Positions 43,171 to 52,270 of a stretch of DNA of 64,000 bases are shown piece by piece. The translations under genes were made by a program, and so were the position numbers. The notes under the pieces are model-generated. The model was not told the origin of the DNA. It did not search any database and worked only from the letters and a program-made list of their open reading frames with translations. The first letter of the stretch is position 1. Each line of letters starts with the position of its first letter. The DNA is from Chloroflexota bacterium (lineage in GTDB: Bacteria; Chloroflexota; Anaerolineae; Aggregatilineales; J027): NCBI GenBank assembly GCA_024434115.1, contig QMIT01000007.1:1-64000 (forward strand), written 5' to 3'.

Positions 43171-44838
43171 CTAATTTAGGCTGTCAATAATTCGTTGCAA
43201 TAATTCTTCGTTTAGGAATGACCCCTTTTGCAAAAATGATTCCACCTGTCCAGCAAGGCGGCTACGTTCGACGGGGGTCAATTCTTTGGCGCTGAGTACA
43301 ATCACCGGAATGTCTCGTAATTCAGACATGGCCTTTAAACGCTCGACCACCTGAAAACCATCCATTTCCGGCATCATCAAATCGGTCACAATCAGATCGG
43401 GCTTTTCTTGCATAGCGATTTCAAGCCCTTCACGTCCATTTTGGGCAATGGTGACTTCATGGCCTGCCCCGCCCTCTAAAATTCGGCGAATCAAACGGGC
43501 CGAATCTTCATTGTCTTCAATCACCAACACACGCCGCGCATTGGATGTGCTGACCTTGCCGACCTCGGTTAAGAGGCGATCCGTTGGCAGCGATGGAGTA
43601 CGACTGGCGTTCGAAATATCCACATGTTTGGCCCACCGTTCGCCCAAGATTTCTTTCTCCACCGGGAAGGTGTGACCCGTGCAATTAAACACCACCACGT
43701 CGTTGGGTTTGATGACCCCGCGCCGCACCAATTTGACTAATCCAGCAAAACCGACAGCGGTAGCAGGCTCAACCGAAATACCATCATTCCGTGCCAAAAT
43801 GCGGGTGGCTTCAAAGGCTTCTTCGTCGGTGGCACTTTCGGCGGCCCCGCCATACTGCTGCATCAATTCATACAGTAGTTGATAGGCCCGTCCGGGATTG
43901 CCAGTGCTCAGGGTCGCAATGACCGTTTCAGGGTTTTCAACGGGCACGGCCACCGACATCCCATTGTTAAAAGCGTTCACCATCGGGGCGCATCCGGTAG
44001 ATTGGATGATCCCTAGCGAAGGCACTTTATCTACCAAACCAAGCTCTAGCAATTCTTCAAAGCCCTTCGCCGCACCGATTGGCCCCATGCCACCGCTGAC
44101 GGGTTGAATAAACCAATCTGGGGCACGCCATCCTAATTCCTCAGCGATTTCATAGGCGATGGTTTTCATGCTCTCCATCGCGGCGATATTTTTGATGCCT
44201 TGATCGTAATGAATACCTTGACTTTGGGCAAAACGGACGGCGATTTCTTTAGTCTGGTCATAGGTGCCCGTCACGTTGACCACCTCTGTCCCATACAAGG
44301 CTACCTCTCGAATTTTATCACTAGGGACGAGGTTAGGGAAAAAAGCCCAAAGTTTAATCGCGGCACGGGCAGCATAGGCCGAATAAGCAATTGCAACGTT
44401 GCCTGTGCTGGCGACCACCGCCTCTTGAATACCCAATTCAGCCATCGCGGAAATCGCAACGGAGGCTTGGCGGTCTTTAAAAGAATTGGTGGGGCCTTGA
44501 CGTTCGTCTTTGATGTATAGATATTTCAGCCCCAGCATCGCACCGACATTTTTGGCATGAATGAGGGGGGTATCACCTTCACCAAGCGAGACGATATTTT
44601 CCGTGTGTTTGATCGGCAGCAGTTCATGATAACGCCACATGCCGCGCTTACGGTTGATAATTTTTTCACCCCAGTTATCACGGCGCAGCGCTTCCAAATC
44701 ATAACGGGCATAGAGAATATCGTCACCACAGGTCGGACAGCGTTTGAGCGGGCGTTCATAGACGCTGTGCCAGCCACAGTTTTTACATTCAAGGTGAATC
44801 GGTTTCACCTGTGTCGAAGAAAGTTGATCTATGGTCAC
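43171..44838 (-). CDS. thrC: Threonine synthase fused to a C-terminal receiver domain
   Basis: The 555-residue protein is a complete PLP-dependent threonine synthase (about 1-420) joined to a full response-regulator receiver (435-555). The enzyme part has an N-terminal zinc ribbon with Cys18, Cys21, Cys34 and Cys37, the Schiff-base Lys121 in GPTNSFKDRQA, the phosphate loop STGNVAIAYSAYAARA and VSGGMGP. The receiver has the acidic pair Glu441-Asp442, phospho-acceptor Asp486 in VTDLMMPEMDG, Ser516 and Lys538, so it should be phosphorylatable. The GTG start overlaps the stop of the giant kinase by 4 nt, and a receiver-kinase gene follows 21 nt later. Threonine synthase makes threonine from O-phosphohomoserine. 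A related PLP lyase cannot be fully excluded. Confidence 0.93.
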   Translation of the reverse strand: MTIDQLSSTQVKPIHLECKNCGWHSVYERPLKRCPTCGDDILYARYDLEALRRDNWGEKIINRKRGMWRYHELLPIKHTENIVSLGEGDTPLIHAKNVGAMLGLKYLYIKDERQGPTNSFKDRQASVAISAMAELGIQEAVVASTGNVAIAYSAYAARAAIKLWAFFPNLVPSDKIREVALYGTEVVNVTGTYDQTKEIAVRFAQSQGIHYDQGIKNIAAMESMKTIAYEIAEELGWRAPDWFIQPVSGGMGPIGAAKGFEELLELGLVDKVPSLGIIQSTGCAPMVNAFNNGMSVAVPVENPETVIATLSTGNPGRAYQLLYELMQQYGGAAESATDEEAFEATRILARNDGISVEPATAVGFAGLVKLVRRGVIKPNDVVVFNCTGHTFPVEKEILGERWAKHVDISNASRTPSLPTDRLLTEVGKVSTSNARRVLVIEDNEDSARLIRRILEGGAGHEVTIAQNGREGLEIAMQEKPDLIVTDLMMPEMDGFQVVERLKAMSELRDIPVIVLSAKELTPVERSRLAGQVESFLQKGSFLNEELLQRIIDSLN

Positions 44839-47800
44839 GATGCTAAATTCGCCTCAGTTTCTCGGACGGCCTTGATAAGGTCAGTCTCAACAAACGGTTT
44901 GACCAAATGGTTGGTCGCCCCAAGCCGATAACTGCGCGGGGTATCGGTACTGATACTGCATACAATCACCGGAATGTGATAGGTCTGATCATTGTCTTTC
45001 AGTTTTTCTAACACTTGCCAACCATCCCGATTGGGCATATTGATGTCGAGCAAAATCATCATGGGGTTATGATTGGCAACCATTTCTTCTGCTTCTTCGG
45101 GGTTGGTGAGGCCAATGACCTGCCAACCTTCTTTGGTGAGATAACGACGATAGAGATTAATCATGCCCAATTCGTCATCAATTGCCAAAATAACCTTCTG
45201 GCGAGATACCGGACGTTCAGCTTTGATTTCATCTACCAAATTATTGAAGTCCGTGCCGAATTCTCTGGTATCGGACATCTCTTCTTCGGCGATTTCGGCG
45301 GCTGAGGGAGGTGGCGGCTCCAGTGGGATAGTGACATAAAAGGTTGAGCCGACCCCTTCTTGGCTTTCTACCCATAGCCGTCCGCCCTGTAACTCTGCCA
45401 ATGACTGGGACAGTGGCAAACCCAACCCTGTACCTTCGGCGGAACGGGTGGTGGAGTTGTCAATTTGTTGGAACGCCTCAAAGATCGTATTGAGATATTC
45501 CTGTGGAATCCCGATACCCGTATCCCGGACCGCAACGGTAATCATGGGAGGTTCAACATCTTTTTCAATAAAAGCACTGAGGGTAATGCTCCCTTGTTCA
45601 GTGAATTTGGCAGCATTAGAAATCAGATTGAATAAGATTTGGCGGGTGCGGAATTCATCACCAAAGGCCTTATCAATAGATTCTTCAATCTCGGTATGCA
45701 GACGAATGTTCTTATCGCGGGTCAAGCCGATGGCGCTGGACATCACCCCCTTGATGACGGGAGCCAGTTCGAAGTAATCCAGCGAAAGTTCCATCTTGCC
45801 TGCTTCAATCTTGGCTTGGTCGAGAATGTCATTCACCAAACCGAGCAGATGTTTCCCGCTGGAATGAATAATCTGGATGTCTTGCTTTTGCATATCATTA
45901 ATCGGGCCGTCAATGCCCTTCAGAATGACACTGGAAAAGCCGATAATCGAATTCAGCGGGGTGCGGAGTTCGTGGCTCATGGCGGCAAGGAAATTGGTCT
46001 TGAGTTGGTCAATTTCACGCAGACGTTCGTTGGTGCGCTGCAATTCCTCGACCAGCAAAGTGCTTTGAATAACCGCCGAGACCGCCGTACTGAGCGCTTG
46101 CAGCAAGCGTAGAGTGTCTTCCCCAAACTGGGCCTCGCGTTGACCTTCCAAGCCCATAACTCCAATCAGGCTTTCACCGCTGGTCATGGGCAGATAGATC
46201 GCTGAACGGGCTGAAACATCCATTGGGGTGTAGGGGCCAAGTTCAAAATTTGGCACGATGATCGGGGTGCGGGTTTCAGCAACTTGCCCCGCTAGACCTT
46301 CACCAATAGCAACTTTGACAGTGGGTTCAATTGAATGTAGGGTCTGTGAATCGCCCTCTTGGACGGCAATCACCATCGCTTGGGCTGCTAAACGATTGCG
46401 CCCGACTTCATGGAGGAAAAAGACCACACTGCTCGCGTCCATACGATTTGCCAAGACTTGACTCACCGTTTCCAGCATCACTGATAGGTTAGGCATGGCG
46501 GCGGCAAATGTCGTGACATCAAACAAGAAGGCCATTTCCGCGGCACGTTGTTGGGAGATTTCAAACAACTGGGCGTTATCAATGGCGACGGCTAATTGGT
46601 CGGCCATTGTGGTCAAGGCTTGCACGTCGTCTTCGGTAAACAGGCCCGCTTGATTTGACTGCACGTCCAATGCGCCTACAACACGGCCTTTCACTACGAG
46701 GGGGAAGGCAATTTCAGAACGTGTATCAGGCAGGTGGGGATTGGGGCGATGGGTTTCACTGAGCGCCGTATCCGCTACCAAGACAGGCATACCCCGACTG
46801 GTGGTTTGCCCGATAACCGAACGTGACCCGACGGGCAGGCTGTGATTCAAACTTAACAATTTTTGCCCCGCTTCACCTGTCGAAGCGCGGAGGACGGCAT
46901 TCTGTCCGGTGGCATCTACCATAAAAATCTGAACATGGTCATATTGGAAGGCTTCACGGATGAGGTCTACCACGCGCGGGAACAGTTCGTCCAAATTCAA
47001 AATGGAGGTCGCAGCACGGCTCACCTGTGCCGAGGTCGCTAGTTGACGGGCACGCAGTTCGGTTTGTTCAAAGAGACGCTTGTTTTCTAACTGCACAGCG
47101 GCCAAGTCAGCCAGTGACTGGTAGATGCGGATTTCACGTTCTTGATGCTCGCGGGTCTCGGCTGAGGCCAACAAAATTGCGCCGATTAAGCGGGTGGGGG
47201 TGCGCAAGGGTACGATCACAAACGAATTTATACGCAAAGCCTTATAACCCAAGCGGGCATCGGTTGAGATCGCGGGATCACGGGAGACATCATCCACCCA
47301 CTTCATCCTGATGGTTGCGAGGTCATTCCAGAAGGGCAGTTGGTTGCGCGTAAACCGTAACCCCTGCAAGTCCACTAATTGGTCGCGTGCCCATGACGTA
47401 GCGATCTCAAGTTCGGCATTTTCACTGTTCCAGTCTTCCGAACGCAAACCAAGCAGAAATACTTTGTCTACAAGCGCATCAGCGGCATAGTCAATCACGG
47501 CCTGCACAATTTCATCACGGCTTTCGGCGTTGGCAATGGCACGGCTGGCTTGATAGAGGACGCCCGTTTCTTCCAATGATTCCTGCGTCTGCCTAAACAA
47601 CAGGTCATTTTCAACCAAATAGGCTGCCGCATCGGCCAATGTCGTGATGAATTGATATTCATCCGGGGTGAAAATGTGAACTTCGCGGAAGCCCATCGAA
47701 ATACGCCCCACAACACGACCCCCGACAGACAGCGGTACACTTAGAATAGACTGATAGGGGGTTTGGATGGCCCGCAATTGACGGACAGCCTGATTCATCG

Positions 47801-50800
47801 TCGCTTCGGATTCGTCATCAATAGACTGGATGTAATACTCATCACGGGTCATCGGGTCGAAATCGCCAATTGGCTCGCCTGTTTTGGGCACAAGGGGCAG
47901 GCTGGGTATGTCGGCAAATACGGGGTCTTTACTCCATTCCAAGCCAAAATAGAACGAGGCAATGTCTTCTTGCGTGCGTTGCAACAAAACATCTACCCGA
48001 TCAGGATTGAAATTCAATAGCTCAATGCGGATGGTATCCAGCATTTCTTCGAGGTCACGCGCCTCGGCGATACGGCGACTGCTGCGATAGAGATTGGCAA
48101 CGGCACGCAGGGCATCTTGGGTACTTTGGAATAGGAAAATACTATCCAATGCGAGGGCTGTCTGGTCAGCGATGGCGGTCATAAAACGCCGATCTTCGGC
48201 CATAAAGGAATGTTTATCGAAATAGACCACCGCGAACCAGCCGAGGGTGCGACCTCTGGCCCGCAGTGGAATCGAAGCAAACGACTGAATACCACTTTGA
48301 ATGGCCTGCAAGCGCAGATTAAATTCAAGGGCTTGGTCAAGAAAACCGATACTCTGATCAATGTTGGAAACAATAATCGGCTCTTCACTCATCAACAAAT
48401 TACGTGGCAGCGCCAGCAAATCTACATCAGTAACCCCTGCATAACTTTCCGGCCATGCCGCCACTACACGGGTTTGCAGCGGCCCTCGATCCATACCCTC
48501 CTGCAAAACCACATAGACCTGATTGGGCATCAAGGTCAGCAGTTGATTGACCAGCACATTGGCGAGGTCATTGACGCTGGAGGCGGAGGTAATTTGACGA
48601 TTAGCCTCATACAGCGCAGTGGTTTCGCTTAGGCTGTCTTGCAATGCTTTTTCAAGTTCACGCAGTTCGGTAATTTCTTGGAAGACTGCTACCACTGAGG
48701 AAATCTCGCCGCCCTCAGTACGAATCGGCGCGACGTTTGCGAGCAAGTCCACCCGACGACCATCTGGGTATTCCACCGAGATGTTTTCTGCACTAACAAT
48801 CGCCCCTTCACGCAAAGCGATGGTAGTGGGGAATTCTTCAGAGGGGTAAAGCTCATCCGTACCCAGTTTGTAAATCGGGAAGGTGTTGGATGAAAACAGG
48901 GCTTTATTAACTCCACCGCCAAAAAGGTCAACGGCGCGTTGATTGGAGAGCAGGCTGTTGCCACGTGGGGCTAACAGGAGCACCCCGGCGGGCATGGCTT
49001 CAAGGGTAGATTGGAGTGTTTGGCGTTGATTTTCAATCGCCGCAAAGAGACGTTGATTTTCGGTGGCGATGGCAAGCTGACTGGCAAGCGTGGTCGCCAA
49101 CTGCATATCGCGTTCATCCAAATCGTGCTGCGATGCACGCCGCCCAATTAAGAGTGCCCCGATGACGACTTCATTGCTGGTCATGACTGGCACGGCTAGA
49201 TGTTTGCCATACACGATGTGTTCTTGGGCGGAGAGCTTGCCAAATGTCGGATGAACCCGTTCATTGACCAAGACCACCTGCCGAATCAGGACGGCTTCGG
49301 TGATGGCGTTACGGTCGCGCTTCAGGTTGATACGTTGAAGCATAAAGGGTGCATCACCCGATTCCTGCGGCGAAAAGGCAGCTACCTGGCGGAGCGATTG
49401 CCCATCCGTATCCAAAACCCCAAACCACCAACGATCAAAATCACCGGGGTCAGACACGGCCCGGAACAGGCGGTTTACGTCGGATTCAAAATCGGTGCTG
49501 ATACGACTCGCTAACTGGCCCGCGTCAGCCAATGCCAATGCCCGCCGCGCTTCTTTTTGCACTTCTTCTAACAAGCGGCGATTTTCAACTGCGATTGCCA
49601 ATTGGTCACCGACGGCTGAGGTAAAACTCATGTAACTTTCGGTAAAGGCACGCGGCGCTTGACTGCTGCATACCAAGACACCAAACCATTTTGCACCTGT
49701 CACCAACGGCATCAGATAGAGCGTTTCGGCATTCAACGTCCTCAGCAGATAGCCCAAGATTTGGTCGCTGCCCTCAAGATCGGTCAATTCATGGGCATGA
49801 ATAAGCATGGGGCTGCGGGGGGCAAGCTCGAATTGAGCCGAAAGGCCCTGTTGTAGTAAGGGTACACGCTGACCAGCCTCCCAAGCGGAGATGCTGCCGA
49901 TACGCGACCACAGATGGGCAACAACAACATTAGGGGCCAGATGCGATGGGAAAGGATCGGCCAACAAAATCGCTAGGCTGTCAAGATTTTCATAATAACT
50001 TAACTGCTCAGTGATAAGGGCATAAACGGCTTCAATATTGAGTTCAGCGGCACTGCTGACGGTACGGGCCATTTCATAGAGACGCTGCGATTCCCCAAGC
50101 GCCATCTGGGTTTGCTGGAACAAGCGGGCATTGTCTACCGCAAGGGCCACACGTACCGCAACTGCATCAATCAAGGCCTGTTCATCTTTGCTCAACTGGG
50201 CACGCTGGGGCGCTTTGGTCTCGATTTGCCCAATTGGTTTACCACCTACTGAAATTTGAGTGCTGTAGACAGAATGTTCATCATGCGGAGGCGCCAGCAG
50301 ATTACCGTTTTCTGGCGCATCCGGTCGAATCGGCTTTACACCAATCAAGTCATATTGATAACCCAACTGCACATCGTCGGGTTGGATACGGGCAAATTCT
50401 TCCCATGCTTTTTCGGTTAAGCGCTGATTGAGCAAGGCAACTTCATCTACGCGCTGTTCAAGTTCTTCAATCAGGCGGGCATTGTTGATCGCAATCGCCA
50501 ATTGGTCAGCCAACACTTGGAAGATTTCAATATCTTCCGGACTATAGGCTTCGGGACGGATACTTTGAATATCCAACGCACCGATTACCCGGTCTTCAAC
50601 CTTGAGCGGCAAAGCCATCTCTGACCGGGTATTGGGCAATTCCACATTCGGCTGCCACGGGACTTCGGTGGAGGTCGTGTCGCCTGCGATGACCGTGACA
50701 CCCAACGCGGTCACACGGCCAATCACGGAATTTGATCCAACCGCCAGTTTATGTTTTTTGGCAAGAAGGCGCTGTCCGGCCTCACCTGTGCTGGCGACCA

Positions 50801-52241
50801 AGACGGCATATTCACCAAGATCATCCATTAAGAAAACTTGGGAGTGGTAGTAGTCGAATTGTTCGATAATGCGATTAATGGTGCGATTCAAAACGAGGCT
50901 TTGGTCACGCAACCCGGTAATTTCGCGGCTGATTTCCGCTACAAGGTCAAGGTCACGAATACGCGCTTGCACCCTTGCCTGCAAATCATCCACCAACGTT
51001 TGGGTGCGCTCGGTAACATTATTAAACAAGGTCGCAACCCGACCAAACTCGTTGGTTTCGACAGCGGGGAGGCGGACAGTTAAATCACCACGATTGACCC
51101 GCGCCAAGCCATCCCCAATGGTTTCAAAACGGCGCGAAATCTGAGTGGTCTCATACCACAACAAAATACCTGTGATACCGAGCAAGCCGAGAAATAAGGC
51201 CACGAACGTCCCCAGAGCCAAGCGAGTTGGGCCAGCAACTTCACTGGCTTCCATAGACACGATCACCGTCCATACTGGCTGGCTGGTCGTATCCGATAAG
51301 CTGGACAAGGGCCGTGTAATCGAAGTGGCTGCCAAATAATCAGTGTTGTTTTGGCGATACTCAATGGCTTCTTGGGGGAGGTCGGTTAGCAGCGTATTTG
51401 CCAGTGAACCCGTTAATTGTTCACCATCGGAGGTCGAGCGACCATAGAGCAAATCCGCTTCCGGTGCGGCAATATAATAACCATCCTCATCTACTACGTG
51501 AATAATTTCATCGCTACTTTCACGTTCTGTAATGCCCCGCACAAGCCAATCTATATCCATATCTATGGCAAGCAGCGCAATTACATTATTCGTTTCGTCA
51601 AGGATGGGTGTGGTCAGCGTCATAATTTGCTGGAAGGGTTCTGTTGGGCGGCCAGTGGCATCCCGCACCAGCACCACATCCGAAATCCAGAACTGTCCCA
51701 TGCGGCGCAATTGCAGACCCGACTGAACAAATTCTTCGCTGCGGCGATTTCTGAGATCGGAGATTGACACAATCTCGATGTTGCCCGTCCGCCCAGAACG
51801 CTCGACAGCCACCAATTCACGCCCACTAGTACCGACCAATCGAATCGCGTGATAGAGGGGCCGCCCGATGAGTAGTTCGTCAAATCTCCGCGTGACCGAT
51901 TCGCGTGCGAGATTATCTACCTCGCCACTGGTGCTGCGGCGGTCAAGCACATCCACAAGGCTGGGGGTAATATAATTGGTAGCAAGGTTATCAAAGTCGG
52001 CGGCTACGATTTCAAACGGGACGCTCAACTGCTCGCCGTTTTCATCCGCATGTTCGCTTAGGTCGTCGTTGACATTGTTACGCACGACGTTATTGATCTG
52101 GGTAGTGACAGCAATCAATACTAAGAAAGACATCACCACAAATGCCGCAATAATCATCAGCAGTTGTGTGCGGAAGGGGCGGTTAATGAACCAACGAAAT
52201 GGCCCAGAACTAGAATGTGGCTGTATTTTTCGGTCTTGCAT
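44835..52241 (-). CDS. Giant membrane hybrid histidine kinase with about nine GAF domains
   Basis: A 2468-residue sensor kinase. A membrane span (about 28-48), a large extracytoplasmic Cache-type sensor (50-335), a second span (345-365) and HAMP (366-420) form the front. GAF domains follow at about 435-590, 600-715, 730-900 and 910-1090, then PAS (1100-1225), then five more GAFs between 1235 and 2050. HisKA has His2090 in MSHELRTPL, the HATPase lies at about 2190-2305 with TGIGIP and GTGLGLPLSQ, and a C-terminal receiver carries Asp2399. GAF1 and GAF8 are clearly alike (both with ASTGEAGQ and NTRSE or DTRSE), which shows internal duplication. AGAGG lies five bases before the ATG. It overlaps the threonine synthase fusion gene by 4 nt. 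Confidence 0.93.
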   Translation of the reverse strand: MQDRKIQPHSSSGPFRWFINRPFRTQLLMIIAAFVVMSFLVLIAVTTQINNVVRNNVNDDLSEHADENGEQLSVPFEIVAADFDNLATNYITPSLVDVLDRRSTSGEVDNLARESVTRRFDELLIGRPLYHAIRLVGTSGRELVAVERSGRTGNIEIVSISDLRNRRSEEFVQSGLQLRRMGQFWISDVVLVRDATGRPTEPFQQIMTLTTPILDETNNVIALLAIDMDIDWLVRGITERESSDEIIHVVDEDGYYIAAPEADLLYGRSTSDGEQLTGSLANTLLTDLPQEAIEYRQNNTDYLAATSITRPLSSLSDTTSQPVWTVIVSMEASEVAGPTRLALGTFVALFLGLLGITGILLWYETTQISRRFETIGDGLARVNRGDLTVRLPAVETNEFGRVATLFNNVTERTQTLVDDLQARVQARIRDLDLVAEISREITGLRDQSLVLNRTINRIIEQFDYYHSQVFLMDDLGEYAVLVASTGEAGQRLLAKKHKLAVGSNSVIGRVTALGVTVIAGDTTSTEVPWQPNVELPNTRSEMALPLKVEDRVIGALDIQSIRPEAYSPEDIEIFQVLADQLAIAINNARLIEELEQRVDEVALLNQRLTEKAWEEFARIQPDDVQLGYQYDLIGVKPIRPDAPENGNLLAPPHDEHSVYSTQISVGGKPIGQIETKAPQRAQLSKDEQALIDAVAVRVALAVDNARLFQQTQMALGESQRLYEMARTVSSAAELNIEAVYALITEQLSYYENLDSLAILLADPFPSHLAPNVVVAHLWSRIGSISAWEAGQRVPLLQQGLSAQFELAPRSPMLIHAHELTDLEGSDQILGYLLRTLNAETLYLMPLVTGAKWFGVLVCSSQAPRAFTESYMSFTSAVGDQLAIAVENRRLLEEVQKEARRALALADAGQLASRISTDFESDVNRLFRAVSDPGDFDRWWFGVLDTDGQSLRQVAAFSPQESGDAPFMLQRINLKRDRNAITEAVLIRQVVLVNERVHPTFGKLSAQEHIVYGKHLAVPVMTSNEVVIGALLIGRRASQHDLDERDMQLATTLASQLAIATENQRLFAAIENQRQTLQSTLEAMPAGVLLLAPRGNSLLSNQRAVDLFGGGVNKALFSSNTFPIYKLGTDELYPSEEFPTTIALREGAIVSAENISVEYPDGRRVDLLANVAPIRTEGGEISSVVAVFQEITELRELEKALQDSLSETTALYEANRQITSASSVNDLANVLVNQLLTLMPNQVYVVLQEGMDRGPLQTRVVAAWPESYAGVTDVDLLALPRNLLMSEEPIIVSNIDQSIGFLDQALEFNLRLQAIQSGIQSFASIPLRARGRTLGWFAVVYFDKHSFMAEDRRFMTAIADQTALALDSIFLFQSTQDALRAVANLYRSSRRIAEARDLEEMLDTIRIELLNFNPDRVDVLLQRTQEDIASFYFGLEWSKDPVFADIPSLPLVPKTGEPIGDFDPMTRDEYYIQSIDDESEATMNQAVRQLRAIQTPYQSILSVPLSVGGRVVGRISMGFREVHIFTPDEYQFITTLADAAAYLVENDLLFRQTQESLEETGVLYQASRAIANAESRDEIVQAVIDYAADALVDKVFLLGLRSEDWNSENAELEIATSWARDQLVDLQGLRFTRNQLPFWNDLATIRMKWVDDVSRDPAISTDARLGYKALRINSFVIVPLRTPTRLIGAILLASAETREHQEREIRIYQSLADLAAVQLENKRLFEQTELRARQLATSAQVSRAATSILNLDELFPRVVDLIREAFQYDHVQIFMVDATGQNAVLRASTGEAGQKLLSLNHSLPVGSRSVIGQTTSRGMPVLVADTALSETHRPNPHLPDTRSEIAFPLVVKGRVVGALDVQSNQAGLFTEDDVQALTTMADQLAVAIDNAQLFEISQQRAAEMAFLFDVTTFAAAMPNLSVMLETVSQVLANRMDASSVVFFLHEVGRNRLAAQAMVIAVQEGDSQTLHSIEPTVKVAIGEGLAGQVAETRTPIIVPNFELGPYTPMDVSARSAIYLPMTSGESLIGVMGLEGQREAQFGEDTLRLLQALSTAVSAVIQSTLLVEELQRTNERLREIDQLKTNFLAAMSHELRTPLNSIIGFSSVILKGIDGPINDMQKQDIQIIHSSGKHLLGLVNDILDQAKIEAGKMELSLDYFELAPVIKGVMSSAIGLTRDKNIRLHTEIEESIDKAFGDEFRTRQILFNLISNAAKFTEQGSITLSAFIEKDVEPPMITVAVRDTGIGIPQEYLNTIFEAFQQIDNSTTRSAEGTGLGLPLSQSLAELQGGRLWVESQEGVGSTFYVTIPLEPPPPSAAEIAEEEMSDTREFGTDFNNLVDEIKAERPVSRQKVILAIDDELGMINLYRRYLTKEGWQVIGLTNPEEAEEMVANHNPMMILLDINMPNRDGWQVLEKLKDNDQTYHIPVIVCSISTDTPRSYRLGATNHLVKPFVETDLIKAVRETEANLAS

Positions 52242-52270
52242 AAAAGCCTCTTAAACGCCTCAGGTGCGTT

